This document shows, in pieces, positions 36,383 through 45,657 of a stretch of DNA of 54,554 nt. How positions within the stretch are numbered: position 1 is the first letter of the stretch; each line of letters opens with the position of its first letter. The notes below the pieces were generated by a model. It was not told where the DNA came from. It saw only the letters and a program-made list of their open reading frames with translations, and searched no databases. The stretch lies in NCBI GenBank assembly GCA_030158485.1, contig JAOASS010000015.1:6760-61313 (forward strand), given 5' to 3'. This DNA comes from Pseudobdellovibrionaceae bacterium. Its GTDB lineage: Bacteria > Bdellovibrionota > Bdellovibrionia > Bdellovibrionales > Bdellovibrionaceae. The position numbers were made by a program, and so were the translations under genes.

Positions 36383-37228
36383 TTAATTAGATACTTCAAT
36401 AGTAGTCGTGTCTACAATTTGATGAGGCTCTGGTTGATAAACAACATCATAAACTGGAGCAACATCTTCACCAGGTGTATTCGCTGGATCTTCCGTTGTG
36501 TTGTCAGTAGGCGCTGGTGTCGTTCCCGTGTCGACAGTTGTATCACTAGGTGGAGGTGTCGTAGTTCCTCCAGTGTCGGTATCAGTGTCAGTCGGCGTAT
36601 CTGTCGAGTTATCATCATTAACTGGATCTACAGGACGATATGCAATAATTTCTGCTTTAATAACTGGTTTTAATAGGCAACCATCATTACCTTGTTCAAC
36701 AATTGACTTTTCAACATTGAAAGCCAAGTGAACTGAGTAATGTAATCCTGGCAATATTGTAAAAGCTTCTGGTAATTTAATTTTAAGTCCTGACTGCTGG
36801 CCGCTTGGTGTTTTCAAAATACAGACCGTGCCGTCAGATCGGATGTACTTATTCCCGGTCTCATTTAAAATCAGACGGATCTCTTTTGATTGGATTGATT
36901 GTCCATCATTTAAAGAAATATTAGGAAGTGCTACCTCGTTCAATGTAAGCTCGATATCTTTGTTAAAGCTTAAACCCGAAATAGAAGCTCCAGCTGACGT
37001 CAAAAGCGAAACACTATTAACGCTAACGATGACTCGCTTAGCGCTGGGATTGGCAAGGTCAGTCTCTAGAAAGACGCCAACTTGAGATTTTGATTGAGCG
37101 CTTAGCCCGGTAGGCTCAGTAATCGCATCAGCCGCGCTGCCGCCTCCGCTGCATGCTGCCAACATCAACAAACTAGGCGCTATCGATAAAATCCTTAAAA
37201 GCCCTAAAGTCCTTTTTTTGCTTTCCAT
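36383..37228 (-). CDS. DUF4382 lipoprotein with Thr/Asp/Pro-rich tail
   Basis: The 281-residue product has a lipoprotein signal (LMLAAC, Cys about 26) and a DUF4382-type domain (about 45-195). Recognisable parts are VIVSVNSVSLL, KEIRLILNETGNKYI, LKTPSGQQSGLKIKL and LKPVIKAEI. Residues about 200-265 are a low-complexity run of Thr, Asp and Pro (for example TDTPTDTDTDTGG), likely an extended surface stalk. DUF4382 proteins are surface lipoproteins of unknown function. GGAGG lies 5 nt before the ATG; a TATACT -10-like box is about 28 bp upstream. Confidence 0.82.
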   Translation of the reverse strand: MESKKRTLGLLRILSIAPSLLMLAACSGGGSAADAITEPTGLSAQSKSQVGVFLETDLANPSAKRVIVSVNSVSLLTSAGASISGLSFNKDIELTLNEVALPNISLNDGQSIQSKEIRLILNETGNKYIRSDGTVCILKTPSGQQSGLKIKLPEAFTILPGLHYSVHLAFNVEKSIVEQGNDGCLLKPVIKAEIIAYRPVDPVNDDNSTDTPTDTDTDTGGTTTPPPSDTTVDTGTTPAPTDNTTEDPANTPGEDVAPVYDVVYQPEPHQIVDTTTIEVSN

Positions 37229-37379
37229 ACGTCCTCCGATTTTGTACCTAGAGTCAGTATAGATGATTCAAAAATGATAATAGCAAAAATCAGCCTTAAT
37301 CTTATTTCGAAATAGGACTGTCAAAAGGCTTATCATTTTCATTAAATTAAGTGGAAAGAAAATCTACGATTTATCAAAC

Positions 37380-37409
37380 AATAAAGGCCTCCTTGCGGAA
37401 GCCTTTATT
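37380..37409 (-). terminator. Terminator downstream of rplI
   Basis: A 9-bp stem (AATAAAGGC / GCCTTTATT) with an inner 3-bp extension. It lies 30 bp after the rplI stop on the minus strand and ends the rpsF-DUF2232-rplI operon. Confidence 0.6.
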
Positions 37410-37438
37410 AGTTATATTCGTATCAAATTGAAACGCTT

Positions 37439-37882
37439 TTAAGCTCTTTCAACTGAAATTGTAATAGAAGCCTCAAGTCCTTCGCCGTATTTCACAGCTG
37501 CTTTATGCTGACCTAATACTTTAATTGGTTCTTCTAAATGAATGTCACGTCGATCAACTGAAAAGCCTGCTTTTTGTAATTCTTTAGAAATTTCGGTTGT
37601 TGTTACAGTTCCGAAAAGTTTATCAGTTTCACCAGCCGCCATTTTAAATTTCAATGTTGTTCCATTGATTTTATCTAAAACTGCTTTTCTTTCTGCGTGA
37701 GCTTTTTTCTTCTTCGCTTCTGCTACCGATTGTAAGTGGGTCCATTCCTTCACTCTTTTTTCAGTTGCTTCTGCTGCCATTTTTCGTGGAAAAAGAAAAT
37801 TGCGTGCAAATCCTTCAGACACATTTACTAGATCGCCTACTTTACCAATATCCTTAACATCTTGAGTAAGAATAACTTTCAT
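37439..37882 (-). CDS. rplI: 50S ribosomal protein L9
   Basis: The 147-residue product begins MKVILTQDVKDIGKVGDLV and has GFARNFLFPRKMA, the 23S-binding N-domain of L9. A long connecting helix (about 42-75) and the C-terminal domain follow. The ATG overlaps the stop of the DUF2232 gene (ATGA), and GCGAGG lies upstream. Confidence 0.96.
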   Translation of the reverse strand: MKVILTQDVKDIGKVGDLVNVSEGFARNFLFPRKMAAEATEKRVKEWTHLQSVAEAKKKKAHAERKAVLDKINGTTLKFKMAAGETDKLFGTVTTTEISKELQKAGFSVDRRDIHLEEPIKVLGQHKAAVKYGEGLEASITISVERA

Positions 37883-38757
37883 AATAACCTCGCGTTCGGG
37901 TTGTCCTGACTTTTGGCGGGAAGCTTGCGGATACGACTTCTGAAATCAATCCAGTAATCGATAAACCCAACAAAAGCGAGAACAACGAATAGTTGAAAAA
38001 CAAATAAAAAATAACCCAGAGAACGAACAAAAATTCCAACCCTGAGCGTTTTGTAAAAATATTCAAGGACGGCTATCCCTTGAAGAAAAAATAGCAAAAT
38101 ACAAACATTCAAAATATTGATTGCGTGATTTTGACCATTCCATTCTAATACGGCGCCTAAAAAAGCCACCATGCCGATCCAAACAAAAACGTCTGGTAAT
38201 TTAAAATCTAACAATTTGATTTGAGCCGCAAATCTTTCCCGAGGAATTCGGAACCATCGATAGACAGCTTTTTCAAAGATCAGCGCATGAGCCAACACCA
38301 AAACAATAACAATGACTGAAATTGATGGCAGCTGGAGCACGACTGTCATGAAATCAAATTCTGCTGGTAACTTCAAAAGTGTTTTTTCTTGAAAAAATGT
38401 TTTTATAACGGCCGCTAGCTGATCTCGTGTCACGATTCCGTATGATTGAGAAAGCTTAAAAGCTCCTCCAATTAAAACGGCCGTGCCTAAAGCCACGCTT
38501 AAAACACTATTCCAAACCCAACGCACCCCTTTAGCTTCCAACTCACAATACAAACCGACAACAATCCAAACTGACGCAGTCAAAAACCACATTTCATAGG
38601 AACACAAACTAAAGAAAATTCCAGTCGTCCAATACGCAAGAAATCCAAATCTTTGTCTGAGCACACGAATAAATGGTGCTCCCCAAATAAAAGTAAGCAG
38701 AGTCAGTAAAAACCCTGCAAATGCCATTATTGAAAAAGGAACGATTGATTTACGCAA
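37879..38757 (-). CDS. DUF2232-type polytopic membrane protein
   Basis: The 292-residue product has about eight hydrophobic helices spread over its length and a basic C-terminus. Its place directly before rplI and its composition fit the DUF2232/YybS family, whose genes are commonly next to rpsF, rpsR and rplI; the family function is unknown. The start is TTG at 38757, with AAGG upstream, 11 bp after the rpsF stop. It occupies the place where rpsR is normally found. Confidence 0.75.
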   Translation of the reverse strand: MRKSIVPFSIMAFAGFLLTLLTFIWGAPFIRVLRQRFGFLAYWTTGIFFSLCSYEMWFLTASVWIVVGLYCELEAKGVRWVWNSVLSVALGTAVLIGGAFKLSQSYGIVTRDQLAAVIKTFFQEKTLLKLPAEFDFMTVVLQLPSISVIVIVLVLAHALIFEKAVYRWFRIPRERFAAQIKLLDFKLPDVFVWIGMVAFLGAVLEWNGQNHAINILNVCILLFFLQGIAVLEYFYKTLRVGIFVRSLGYFLFVFQLFVVLAFVGFIDYWIDFRSRIRKLPAKSQDNPNARLL

Positions 38758-38768
38758 ATTTGGTTACC

Positions 38769-39296
38769 TTAAAAGTCTGATCTGTCACGGCCACCGCGAT
38801 CGCCTCTGTCGCCACGATCTCCTCTGTCACCGCGGTCGCCACGATCTCCGCGATCTTCACGGTCACCACCGCCAGAGCGAGCGGCTGCCATTGCGGCTTT
38901 GCGCAATTGTGCTTTTGCTTCTCTTTCACGTTCACGTGTTGCTGTTTCAGCTAAACCATTTTTGAAGTTTTCATAATGCTTCACAAGTGGTGTTCTTTCA
39001 TCAAGACGAGCATGAGTGAATCTCAAGACTTTATCATTGATGCGCATAGTACGCTCGAGCTCGACAACAACGTTTCCAGATGCTTCAAAAAAAGTATGGA
39101 AAAAAATAGCTTTTCTACTTTTTCCAATTGGGCTTGCAAGATTTCTTTTGCCCCAAGTATCTAAAGCAAACACGCCACCTTTGTAGGTTTCAATTGTCGC
39201 TTTATTTTTTTTGAAAAGCTCTTTTTGTTGATCAAGAGTTGCGTCCGGGTGAACGATAATAACTGCTTCATAGAAGCGCTTCGCTTCATCTGCCAT
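38769..39296 (-). CDS. rpsF: 30S ribosomal protein S6 with charged C-terminal tail
   Basis: S6 binds 16S rRNA in the platform together with S18. Residues about 1-110 are the S6 fold (FYEAVIIVHPDATLDQQKELF, GKRNLASPIGKSRKAIFF, VLRFTHARLDE). The remaining about 65 residues form an added tail: a helical basic part, then seven tandem Asp-Arg-Gly units. The ATG at 39296 has AAGGAAG 7 nt upstream; an earlier in-frame start (39359) is not needed. The leader may carry S6:S18 autoregulation, but I could not identify the motif. Confidence 0.93.
   Translation of the reverse strand: MADEAKRFYEAVIIVHPDATLDQQKELFKKNKATIETYKGGVFALDTWGKRNLASPIGKSRKAIFFHTFFEASGNVVVELERTMRINDKVLRFTHARLDERTPLVKHYENFKNGLAETATREREREAKAQLRKAAMAAARSGGGDREDRGDRGDRGDRGDRGDRGDRGGRDRSDF
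38793..38855 (-). repeat. Seven tandem 9-bp repeats (Asp-Arg-Gly codons) in rpsF
   Basis: Seven consecutive GAY-CGN-GGN units encode (DRG)7 at the C-terminus of S6. Codon choice varies between units. The array is therefore either maintained by selection on the protein or old, rather than a fresh slippage product. Confidence 0.9.
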
Positions 39297-39447
39297 TTTG
39301 ACTTCCTTAAGGTTAGAGCCCGACCCCCAATGGGTAGAGCAAGGATTTTTTAAGTTCATGTGGAGTTATCATGGGTTATAAACACAAGCAAGGATTTGCA
39401 CCTTCAGGACTTGGCCAGAGCCCACTCTCCTTGTAACCTTTATCTTA

Positions 39448-40122
39448 ATGACGTTTCTATTGAAGGGTTTAGCTGGTCCTTACCAAAACAAGCACTTTAA
39501 AATCATTGCCGGAATGAGCCTAGGGCGCAGACAAGGCGAAATCCTATTGGAGCAAGATATTACAGTTTCTTCTTTGCACGGGCGCGTTATTTCTCTGCCA
39601 AGCGGGCAACTTTGTCTTAAAGATGCGGGCTCGCAAAATCAGTTTTTAGTTAATGGTAGACGTGTCAGCAGCGTTGATTTAATTGAGGGTGCCGTTTTTC
39701 AAGTCGGGCAGTGTGTCTTTCAAGTCATTAAAATGACGGATAAAGAGCATGCTGGATTTGCTTTTGAAAAAAACTGGAAAGAAGTCATTTTTAGTACTTT
39801 AAGTCATAATACGCAGCCCACGACTGCATCCTCATTAAATCCATCGGTGCAAGTTGACTGTATTCAAGGCCCTTCGGCTGAAACCTCCTGGTTTTTAGGG
39901 TTTGGCCCAAGGCTTTTTGGACCCCTTTGTGAAGATATCGAAATTCTTGAAAAGGATTCTGCAGACGTTGCCTTTGAAATTTCACAAACAAATGATGGGC
40001 CTTCCGTCAAAAGTCTTTCTAAAAACATTCTTATTAATAAAATAAACGCTTCTGAAAAGCTTCTTGAAGATGGAGATGAGATCCAAGTAGGCTCAAGCAT
40101 CTTTAAAATCCGACTGGGATAA
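39448..40122 (+). CDS. Protein with one clear and one degenerate FHA domain
   Basis: FHA domains bind phosphothreonine peptides. Residues about 20-95 match the fold, with Gly-Arg (SLGRRQG), SSLHG in place of the usual S..H, a DAGSQNQFLVNGRRV strand and LIEGAVFQVG. Residues about 150-224 look like a second copy that has lost the core residues (ending LEDGDEIQVGSSIFKIRL). No kinase is in the window. No ribosome binding site is obvious before the ATG. It is 2 bp from the hydrolase gene downstream, so the two are co-translated. Confidence 0.75.
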   Translation: MTFLLKGLAGPYQNKHFKIIAGMSLGRRQGEILLEQDITVSSLHGRVISLPSGQLCLKDAGSQNQFLVNGRRVSSVDLIEGAVFQVGQCVFQVIKMTDKEHAGFAFEKNWKEVIFSTLSHNTQPTTASSLNPSVQVDCIQGPSAETSWFLGFGPRLFGPLCEDIEILEKDSADVAFEISQTNDGPSVKSLSKNILINKINASEKLLEDGDEIQVGSSIFKIRLG

Positions 40123-40124
40123 TC

Positions 40125-41003
40125 ATGGAATACGAAAAAAACGTTTACACAATACCAAGCTTTGATAAATCACCTCTTTACTATGAAGTTCGTGGTCATG
40201 GGCCGCGGACGATGGTTTTTGTCTACGGAATCGCCTGTCTGATGAATCATTGGCACTATCAAGTAGAGCACTTTTCAAAAGAGTTTACAGTGATTAGCTA
40301 TGACCTAAGGGGACACCATAAAAGTGGACCTGTTAGAGATTTTAGCACTTTGAATCTAACATCGCTTGCACAAGATCTTATTTTTCTAATCGATCATTTA
40401 AAGCTTCAGGATGTAACCGGCTTGGGCCATAGCTTTGGAGCTCCCGTTCTATTAGAAGCCCACAGGCTACGTCCGGATCTTTTTTCTTCTTATGTTTTCA
40501 TCAATGGTTTTCAAAAAAACCCTATTAAGGGCATGTTTGGCCTTGATGTCGTAGAGCCTTTTTTTCATTTTATAAAAGCTCAGTTCGAAAAAAATCCAAT
40601 GCTGTGGAATTCTCTGTGGAGAACTCTTGTTGATAATCCAATTTCAATGCAGCTTGCAGCGCTTGCCGGCGGATTTAATATTAAACTCACAGAGTTTAAA
40701 GATATTGAAATTTATGCGAAAGGCGTTTCTCAACTTAATCTAGAAGTTTTCATACCCCTTTTTGAATCCCTCATGTCATTTAATGGCTCTGAAATTTTAC
40801 CAACAATTCAACAGCCCACATTAATTGTTGCGGGAGAAAATGATAATATTACTCCGAAGTCTTTTCAAAAAGAGTTCAAAGAAAATATTCCTCATGCAGA
40901 ATACTTGGAAGTGCCTTATGGATCACACTGTACTCAGCTAGACTTTCCAGAGTTTGTAAATCTTAAGATTGGAGAATTTCTTAAAACAAGAACGGAATCC
41001 TAA
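40125..41003 (+). CDS. Alpha/beta hydrolase
   Basis: The 292-residue product has the alpha/beta-hydrolase layout: oxyanion-hole region (VFVYGIACLMNHW), nucleophile elbow GLGHSFGAP (Ser about 106), the acid in VAGENDNITP (Asp about 246) and the base in YGSHCTQ (His about 274). It has a cap domain between them. The substrate is unknown; haloperoxidase, esterase and C-C hydrolase types look alike here. There is no signal peptide. It is coupled to the FHA gene 2 bp upstream. Confidence 0.88.
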   Translation: MEYEKNVYTIPSFDKSPLYYEVRGHGPRTMVFVYGIACLMNHWHYQVEHFSKEFTVISYDLRGHHKSGPVRDFSTLNLTSLAQDLIFLIDHLKLQDVTGLGHSFGAPVLLEAHRLRPDLFSSYVFINGFQKNPIKGMFGLDVVEPFFHFIKAQFEKNPMLWNSLWRTLVDNPISMQLAALAGGFNIKLTEFKDIEIYAKGVSQLNLEVFIPLFESLMSFNGSEILPTIQQPTLIVAGENDNITPKSFQKEFKENIPHAEYLEVPYGSHCTQLDFPEFVNLKIGEFLKTRTES

Positions 41004-41019
41004 TGATCCCGTTTTTGTT
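40985..41019. terminator. Bidirectional terminator between hydrolase and protease genes
   Basis: An 11-bp stem with one wobble (AACAAGAACGG / CCGTTTTTGTT), an inner ATC / GAT extension, and T-rich flanks on both strands. It overlaps the hydrolase stop codon and ends 5 bp before the protease stop. Confidence 0.65.
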
Positions 41020-41023
41020 TATA

Positions 41024-42685
41024 TTATCTGTAACTTACTTTTGTAATATCAAAGCCATAATCTGAAACACTTTCATCACTTTTGAGTATAACTTTAGCTG
41101 TACTTCCCTGAATCACATCAGAAAAAGTCTCATCATTATTTCCTGTTAACTTTTGGACAAGCTTTCCAGAACCATCATAAATTTCTGCAAAATCATAACG
41201 ATTTTCTGTTCTAAACTTTGCAAAATAGATAGAAATTTCTTTTGCTCCATCGACAGTTATCGTCCACTCATTTTGAGATTTATCAGCGTAAGGATGTGCT
41301 GTTGCTACATTTCTTTCTGTAAAAGCCCAAAAAGAAGGGTCATTTAAGTCGGGTGCGGGAACAGTATTTGTAAGTGCTGTAAAAGCATTTGCAACGCCCC
41401 CGCTTTTCACTTTTTTATTTAGAAATCGATCCGGCTTAGCCGTTGTAACAATTCTTTCTTTCATTTCAACGCCTGACATTTCCGGAAAACGTGAGGCCAA
41501 AAGTACTGCAATACCTGATACGTGCGGAGTTGCCATCGAAGTCCCAGACCACGAAGCATAACCATTTGTTGTTAAGCTCAGCACATTCACTCCTGGTGCG
41601 CCGACATGAACTTTTGTTTTCCCATAACTAGAAAAAGAAGCCAGCTGACCTTTATTATCAACAGCTGCGACAGCTAAAATATTTGGAACATCATAGGTCG
41701 CAGGATATGTCGGTGAAGCATCGTTGTTATTTGATTCATTTCCCGCCGCAGCGACAAATAATGATTTTGCTTCATGAGACTTCTGAATTGATTCTAAAAG
41801 GGCTTGAGAAAATCCGCCGCCTCCCCATGAATTACTAAGGATTTTTGCCCCCATTTTTGTTGCGTAATGAATTGCTTGAACTGCTCCTTCAAGTGTTCCT
41901 GCGCCGGATGCGCTTAAAAACTTGACGCCCATAATTTTGGCTTTCCAAGCAACACCAACAATTCCTTTACCATCATCACCACGCGCGGCGACTGTTCCGG
42001 AACAATGGGATCCGTGTCCGTGATCATCCATTGAGTTTCCTGTTGGCTTCGTCGATTCAACGAAGTTGGCTCCGTGAATATCGTCAATTACGCCATTATT
42101 ATCATCATCAATTCCAATTTGACCATTTTGCTCGACTTCATTAGTCCAAATATTTCCCTCAAGGTCGGCACTATTGTAGTCAACGCCTGTGTCAATTACG
42201 GCGACTACAACGTTTTCATTTCCTGTTTCAATATCCCATGCCTCAAGAGCTCCGACATCGATTCCAGAAGTTCCGATTTGACCACTTGAATCGGGGGTTC
42301 CCATGTTAGACATTCCCCATAACTGACTTAACATTGGATCGTTTGGTGTTTTATTAATTCTATAAATAAAATTAGGCTCCGCATACTCAACGTATGGATT
42401 TTGTGAATACTGCTGAAGAACTGACTTTTGTGATTCAAAAACAGGTCTCTTAACAACAACTAGATTCAAATCTGGAATTGTATTTTTAACGTAAGCACCA
42501 AGTGTTTTAGATAATGTCTCAAGAGATGCGCTTTGAATTCCCAGTTGTGATTTCAACTTCACAACATATTCGCCAGGCACAGATTCGGGATCTTTCCGCA
42601 ACGATTCTTTTTGCTTCGCAAATGTCTTGATTCCAATAAATGTTAACAGACCTATTAAGACAAATGCTCGTCCCTGAAACTTCAT
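41024..42685 (-). CDS. Secreted subtilisin-like serine protease
   Basis: The 553-residue preproprotein has a signal peptide (about 1-23, ending FA), an I9-type propeptide (about 37-110) and a peptidase S8 domain. The triad is Asp 165 (AVIDTGVD), His 224 (HGHGSHCSG) and Ser 383 (SGTSMATPH), with oxyanion Asn 316 (AAGNES). The C-terminal 110 residues form a CUB-like beta domain (EIYDGSGKLV). It is probably exported and self-activating; in predatory relatives such proteases can act on prey, but that is inference. The ATG at 42685 has GAGGGGG upstream. An in-frame start 60 codons earlier would ruin the signal peptide. Confidence 0.93.
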   Translation of the reverse strand: MKFQGRAFVLIGLLTFIGIKTFAKQKESLRKDPESVPGEYVVKLKSQLGIQSASLETLSKTLGAYVKNTIPDLNLVVVKRPVFESQKSVLQQYSQNPYVEYAEPNFIYRINKTPNDPMLSQLWGMSNMGTPDSSGQIGTSGIDVGALEAWDIETGNENVVVAVIDTGVDYNSADLEGNIWTNEVEQNGQIGIDDDNNGVIDDIHGANFVESTKPTGNSMDDHGHGSHCSGTVAARGDDGKGIVGVAWKAKIMGVKFLSASGAGTLEGAVQAIHYATKMGAKILSNSWGGGGFSQALLESIQKSHEAKSLFVAAAGNESNNNDASPTYPATYDVPNILAVAAVDNKGQLASFSSYGKTKVHVGAPGVNVLSLTTNGYASWSGTSMATPHVSGIAVLLASRFPEMSGVEMKERIVTTAKPDRFLNKKVKSGGVANAFTALTNTVPAPDLNDPSFWAFTERNVATAHPYADKSQNEWTITVDGAKEISIYFAKFRTENRYDFAEIYDGSGKLVQKLTGNNDETFSDVIQGSTAKVILKSDESVSDYGFDITKVSYR

Positions 42686-42933
42686 CACATCCCCCTCTAA
42701 AAGCTCTCGAGTTCCCGTCTGATATATGAGGCTTTGTGAGAGCCTGTTATGACTTAAACTCAGTGTTTGTGTACCTGGTTCCAAAATGGTACCGAAAAGG
42801 GATTGCGTGCAGTATGGAAAATATTCGGCTTTATGACAAACTTGCCATAAGTCTAGTTTAACCAATTTGATAAGATATGATTAATATTCAGAAATCTTCG
42901 TGTCTTTGTTATTTAAAAGCAGACTGAAGAAGC

Positions 42934-43722
42934 TTAGCCCGCTTCTCCACCTTTTACTTCGGGTTTTTTATTTAAAGATGCTTTTAAAAATGCACGATTG
43001 AGCTTTGCAATACTGACTAAACTGATGTCTTTAGGACAAGCTGCAGAGCAAGATCCCGTTGTCGAACAAGCTCCGAATCCTTCTTGATCCATTTGAGCCA
43101 CCATATTAAGTGCTCGCTTATCGCCTTCCACTTTTCCTTGCGGAAGCGAACTTAAGTGAACAAGTTTTGCTGATGTAAAAAGAGCTGCAGAGCCATTTTT
43201 GCAGGAAGCAACGCAAGCACCACACCCAATGCAAGCCGCATTTGCAAAAGCTTCGTCTGCATCAGGCTTGGGAACAAGAACAGCATTTCCATCTGGGGCA
43301 TTTCCAGCATTAACGGATATATATCCACCTGATTTAACAATCCGATCAAAAGCTGTTCGATCAACCATTAAATCTTTAATCAGAGGAAAAGCAGATGATC
43401 TCCAAGGTTCTACTGTTAAAACTTCTCCGTCAGAAAAGTTTCTCATATGAAGCTGACAGACTGTTGTGCTTTTTAAAGGCCCATGGGCACTGCCGTTGAT
43501 CATAAATCCACAGGAGCCACAAATACCTTCTCGGCAATCATGATCAAAGGCGATCGGATCATCGCCCTTTTGAATCAACTCTTGATTTAATTGATCGATC
43601 ATTTCCAAAAAAGAAGCATCAGTTGAGACTTTATTTACTGAATATGTACTAAACGAACCTTCTGCATTCTTTGATTTTTGACGCCACACTTTTAATGTAA
43701 GATTAATCATTTTATCAGCCAT
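42934..43722 (-). CDS. sdhB: Succinate dehydrogenase/fumarate reductase iron-sulfur subunit
   Basis: SdhB passes electrons from the flavoprotein to quinone through three clusters. The 262-residue product has the [2Fe-2S] ligands (CREGICGSC ... CQLH), then [11 protein letters not shown] and [12 protein letters not shown] for the [4Fe-4S] and [3Fe-4S] clusters. It lies 8 bp after sdhA in the order sdhC-sdhA-sdhB. This is typical of the b558 (B-type) enzymes of Bacteroidetes, Bacilli and delta/epsilon groups. Confidence 0.95.
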   Translation of the reverse strand: MADKMINLTLKVWRQKSKNAEGSFSTYSVNKVSTDASFLEMIDQLNQELIQKGDDPIAFDHDCREGICGSCGFMINGSAHGPLKSTTVCQLHMRNFSDGEVLTVEPWRSSAFPLIKDLMVDRTAFDRIVKSGGYISVNAGNAPDGNAVLVPKPDADEAFANAACIGCGACVASCKNGSAALFTSAKLVHLSSLPQGKVEGDKRALNMVAQMDQEGFGACSTTGSCSAACPKDISLVSIAKLNRAFLKASLNKKPEVKGGEAG

Positions 43723-43730
43723 ATGATCAC

Positions 43731-45644
43731 CTATTTATAACTTCTAGTTGCGAGTTTGATATTTTCAAAAGTCAGATCTTCTTTGTGTAAACTTTGAGAT
43801 TTATCTTTACCCATCCACTCCCAAGCGGCAACATAGCAATATTTTTCATCATCACGCTTAGCTTCTCCGTCGACTTGGTATTCTTCTCTGAAGTGTCCGC
43901 CGCAAGATTCTTTTCGATCAAGAGCATCTCGGCACATCAGTTCACCTAATTCTAAAAAGTCTGCGACTCTTCCCGCTTTTTCTAATTCTGGATTCAGATA
44001 ATTTGCCTCACCTGGCACTCGAACATTGTTCCAGAATTCTTCTCTTAATTTCGGAATTTGTTGAAGGGCTTCAGTTAGGCCTTTTTCATTTCGAGCCATT
44101 CCACAATTGTTCCACATGATGCGACCTAATTGCTTATGAAAACTTTCAACTGTTCTTCCACCTTTAACATTCATTAACTTCTGAATTTCGATTTGAACCG
44201 TTTCGGTTGCCGCCTTAAATGAATCATGAGTCGGCTGAATTGGCTGAATCTTTGTGTTTGCGATATAATCACCAATTGTATAAGGAATAACAAAATAACC
44301 GTCTGCTAATCCCTGCATTAAGGCCGAAGCGCCCAAGCGATTAGCTCCGTGATCAGAAAAATTAGCTTCACCAGCAACGAAAAGTCCAGGAATTGTACTC
44401 ATCAAATTATAATCCACCCAAAGTCCACCCATCGTATAGTGCGGTGCTGGATAAATTTTCATGGGAGTTTTATATGGATTTTCGCCTGTGATTTTATCGT
44501 ACATCTGAAATAAATTACCGTACTTTTCGGCAATTTTCGCTTCACCTTGTCTTTTAATTGTATCCGCAAAATCAAGATAAACAGCTTCGCCATCAGGAAT
44601 CGCACTATGGCCCTCATCGCATCGATATTTTGCTTGGCGCGAAGCCACGTCTCGAGGCGCTAAGTTTCCAAAACTAGGGTATACTCTCTCTAGAAAATAA
44701 TCCCTTTCACTTTCAGGAATTTCTTCAGGCTTTCTTCGATCGTTTTTAGTTTTAGAAACCCAAACCCTTCCGTCGTTTCTTAAAGACTCCGACATCAAAG
44801 TGAGTTTCGACTGATTTTCTCCATGTACAGGAACGCAAGTTGGATGGATTTGTGTGTAACAAGGGTTGGCAAAATAAGCCCCGCGCTTGTGTGCTTTCCA
44901 AGCCGCTGTGACCGCGCAAGCCATCGCATTTGTTGAAAGATAAAAAACAGTTGAGTAACCACCTGTTGCAAGCACAACGGCATCGGCTTCATGCGATTCA
45001 ATTTCGCCTGTTAGTAAATTTCTTACGATTATTCCTCGAGCTTTTCCATCGACAACAACAAGATCTAGCATTTCTCTTCGAGTTCGGAGCTCCACATTTC
45101 CTAAATCGACTTGTCTCATCATGGATTGGTAGGCGCCTAGTAAAAGCTGTTGTCCCGTCTGACCGCGGGCATAAAAAGTTCTTGAAACTTGAGCTCCGCC
45201 AAAGGATCGATTGGCTAACAAGCCACCATAGTCGCGCGCGAAAGGAACACCTTGAGCCACACATTGATCAATAATTTTAACAGATGTTTCAGCTAGTCGA
45301 TAAACATTGGCTTCGCGCGCACGAAAGTCTCCGCCTTTGATTGTGTCATAAAATAAACGATATGTTGAATCGCCGTCATTCTGATAGTTTTTTGCAGCAT
45401 TGATTCCGCCCTGAGCCGCTACAGAGTGGGCTCTTCTTGGTGATTCGTGGACACAAAAGGCTTTCACTTTGTATCCGAGTTCTCCCATTGAGGCGGCCGC
45501 ACTTGCGCCGGCAAGACCTGTTCCGACAACAATAACTGTGTGTTTTCTTTTATTAGCAGGATTAACGAGCTTCATGTTGAAGCGATGATCTTGCCACTTT
45601 GATTCGATTGGACCCGTCGGTATTTTACCATCAAGTTTAGACAT
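43731..45644 (-). CDS. sdhA: Succinate dehydrogenase/fumarate reductase flavoprotein subunit
   Basis: SdhA oxidises succinate to fumarate. The 637-residue product starts with a dinucleotide fold ([22 protein letters not shown]), has the covalent-FAD His motif [15 protein letters not shown], the substrate region HPTCVP and [22 protein letters not shown]. Its length and the insertions fit the B-type enzyme. It follows sdhC by 13 bp. Confidence 0.96.
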   Translation of the reverse strand: MSKLDGKIPTGPIESKWQDHRFNMKLVNPANKRKHTVIVVGTGLAGASAAASMGELGYKVKAFCVHESPRRAHSVAAQGGINAAKNYQNDGDSTYRLFYDTIKGGDFRAREANVYRLAETSVKIIDQCVAQGVPFARDYGGLLANRSFGGAQVSRTFYARGQTGQQLLLGAYQSMMRQVDLGNVELRTRREMLDLVVVDGKARGIIVRNLLTGEIESHEADAVVLATGGYSTVFYLSTNAMACAVTAAWKAHKRGAYFANPCYTQIHPTCVPVHGENQSKLTLMSESLRNDGRVWVSKTKNDRRKPEEIPESERDYFLERVYPSFGNLAPRDVASRQAKYRCDEGHSAIPDGEAVYLDFADTIKRQGEAKIAEKYGNLFQMYDKITGENPYKTPMKIYPAPHYTMGGLWVDYNLMSTIPGLFVAGEANFSDHGANRLGASALMQGLADGYFVIPYTIGDYIANTKIQPIQPTHDSFKAATETVQIEIQKLMNVKGGRTVESFHKQLGRIMWNNCGMARNEKGLTEALQQIPKLREEFWNNVRVPGEANYLNPELEKAGRVADFLELGELMCRDALDRKESCGGHFREEYQVDGEAKRDDEKYCYVAAWEWMGKDKSQSLHKEDLTFENIKLATRSYK

Positions 45645-45657
45645 TATTAAATACTCC

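Noticed and set aside
39297-39360. Possible S6:S18-binding leader of rpsF
   Set aside because: G/C-rich complementary words are present, but I could not fold the known bulged motif with confidence.
42811-42839. TTGTCA-17-CATACT on the minus strand upstream of the protease
   Set aside because: Only 4-5 of 6 matches and more than 120 bp from the start; such pairs are frequent by chance in AT-rich DNA.
42927-42945. AGAAGC / GCTTCT hairpin at the sdhB stop
   Set aside because: Only 6 bp, mostly within coding sequence, with no T tract, so not called as a terminator.
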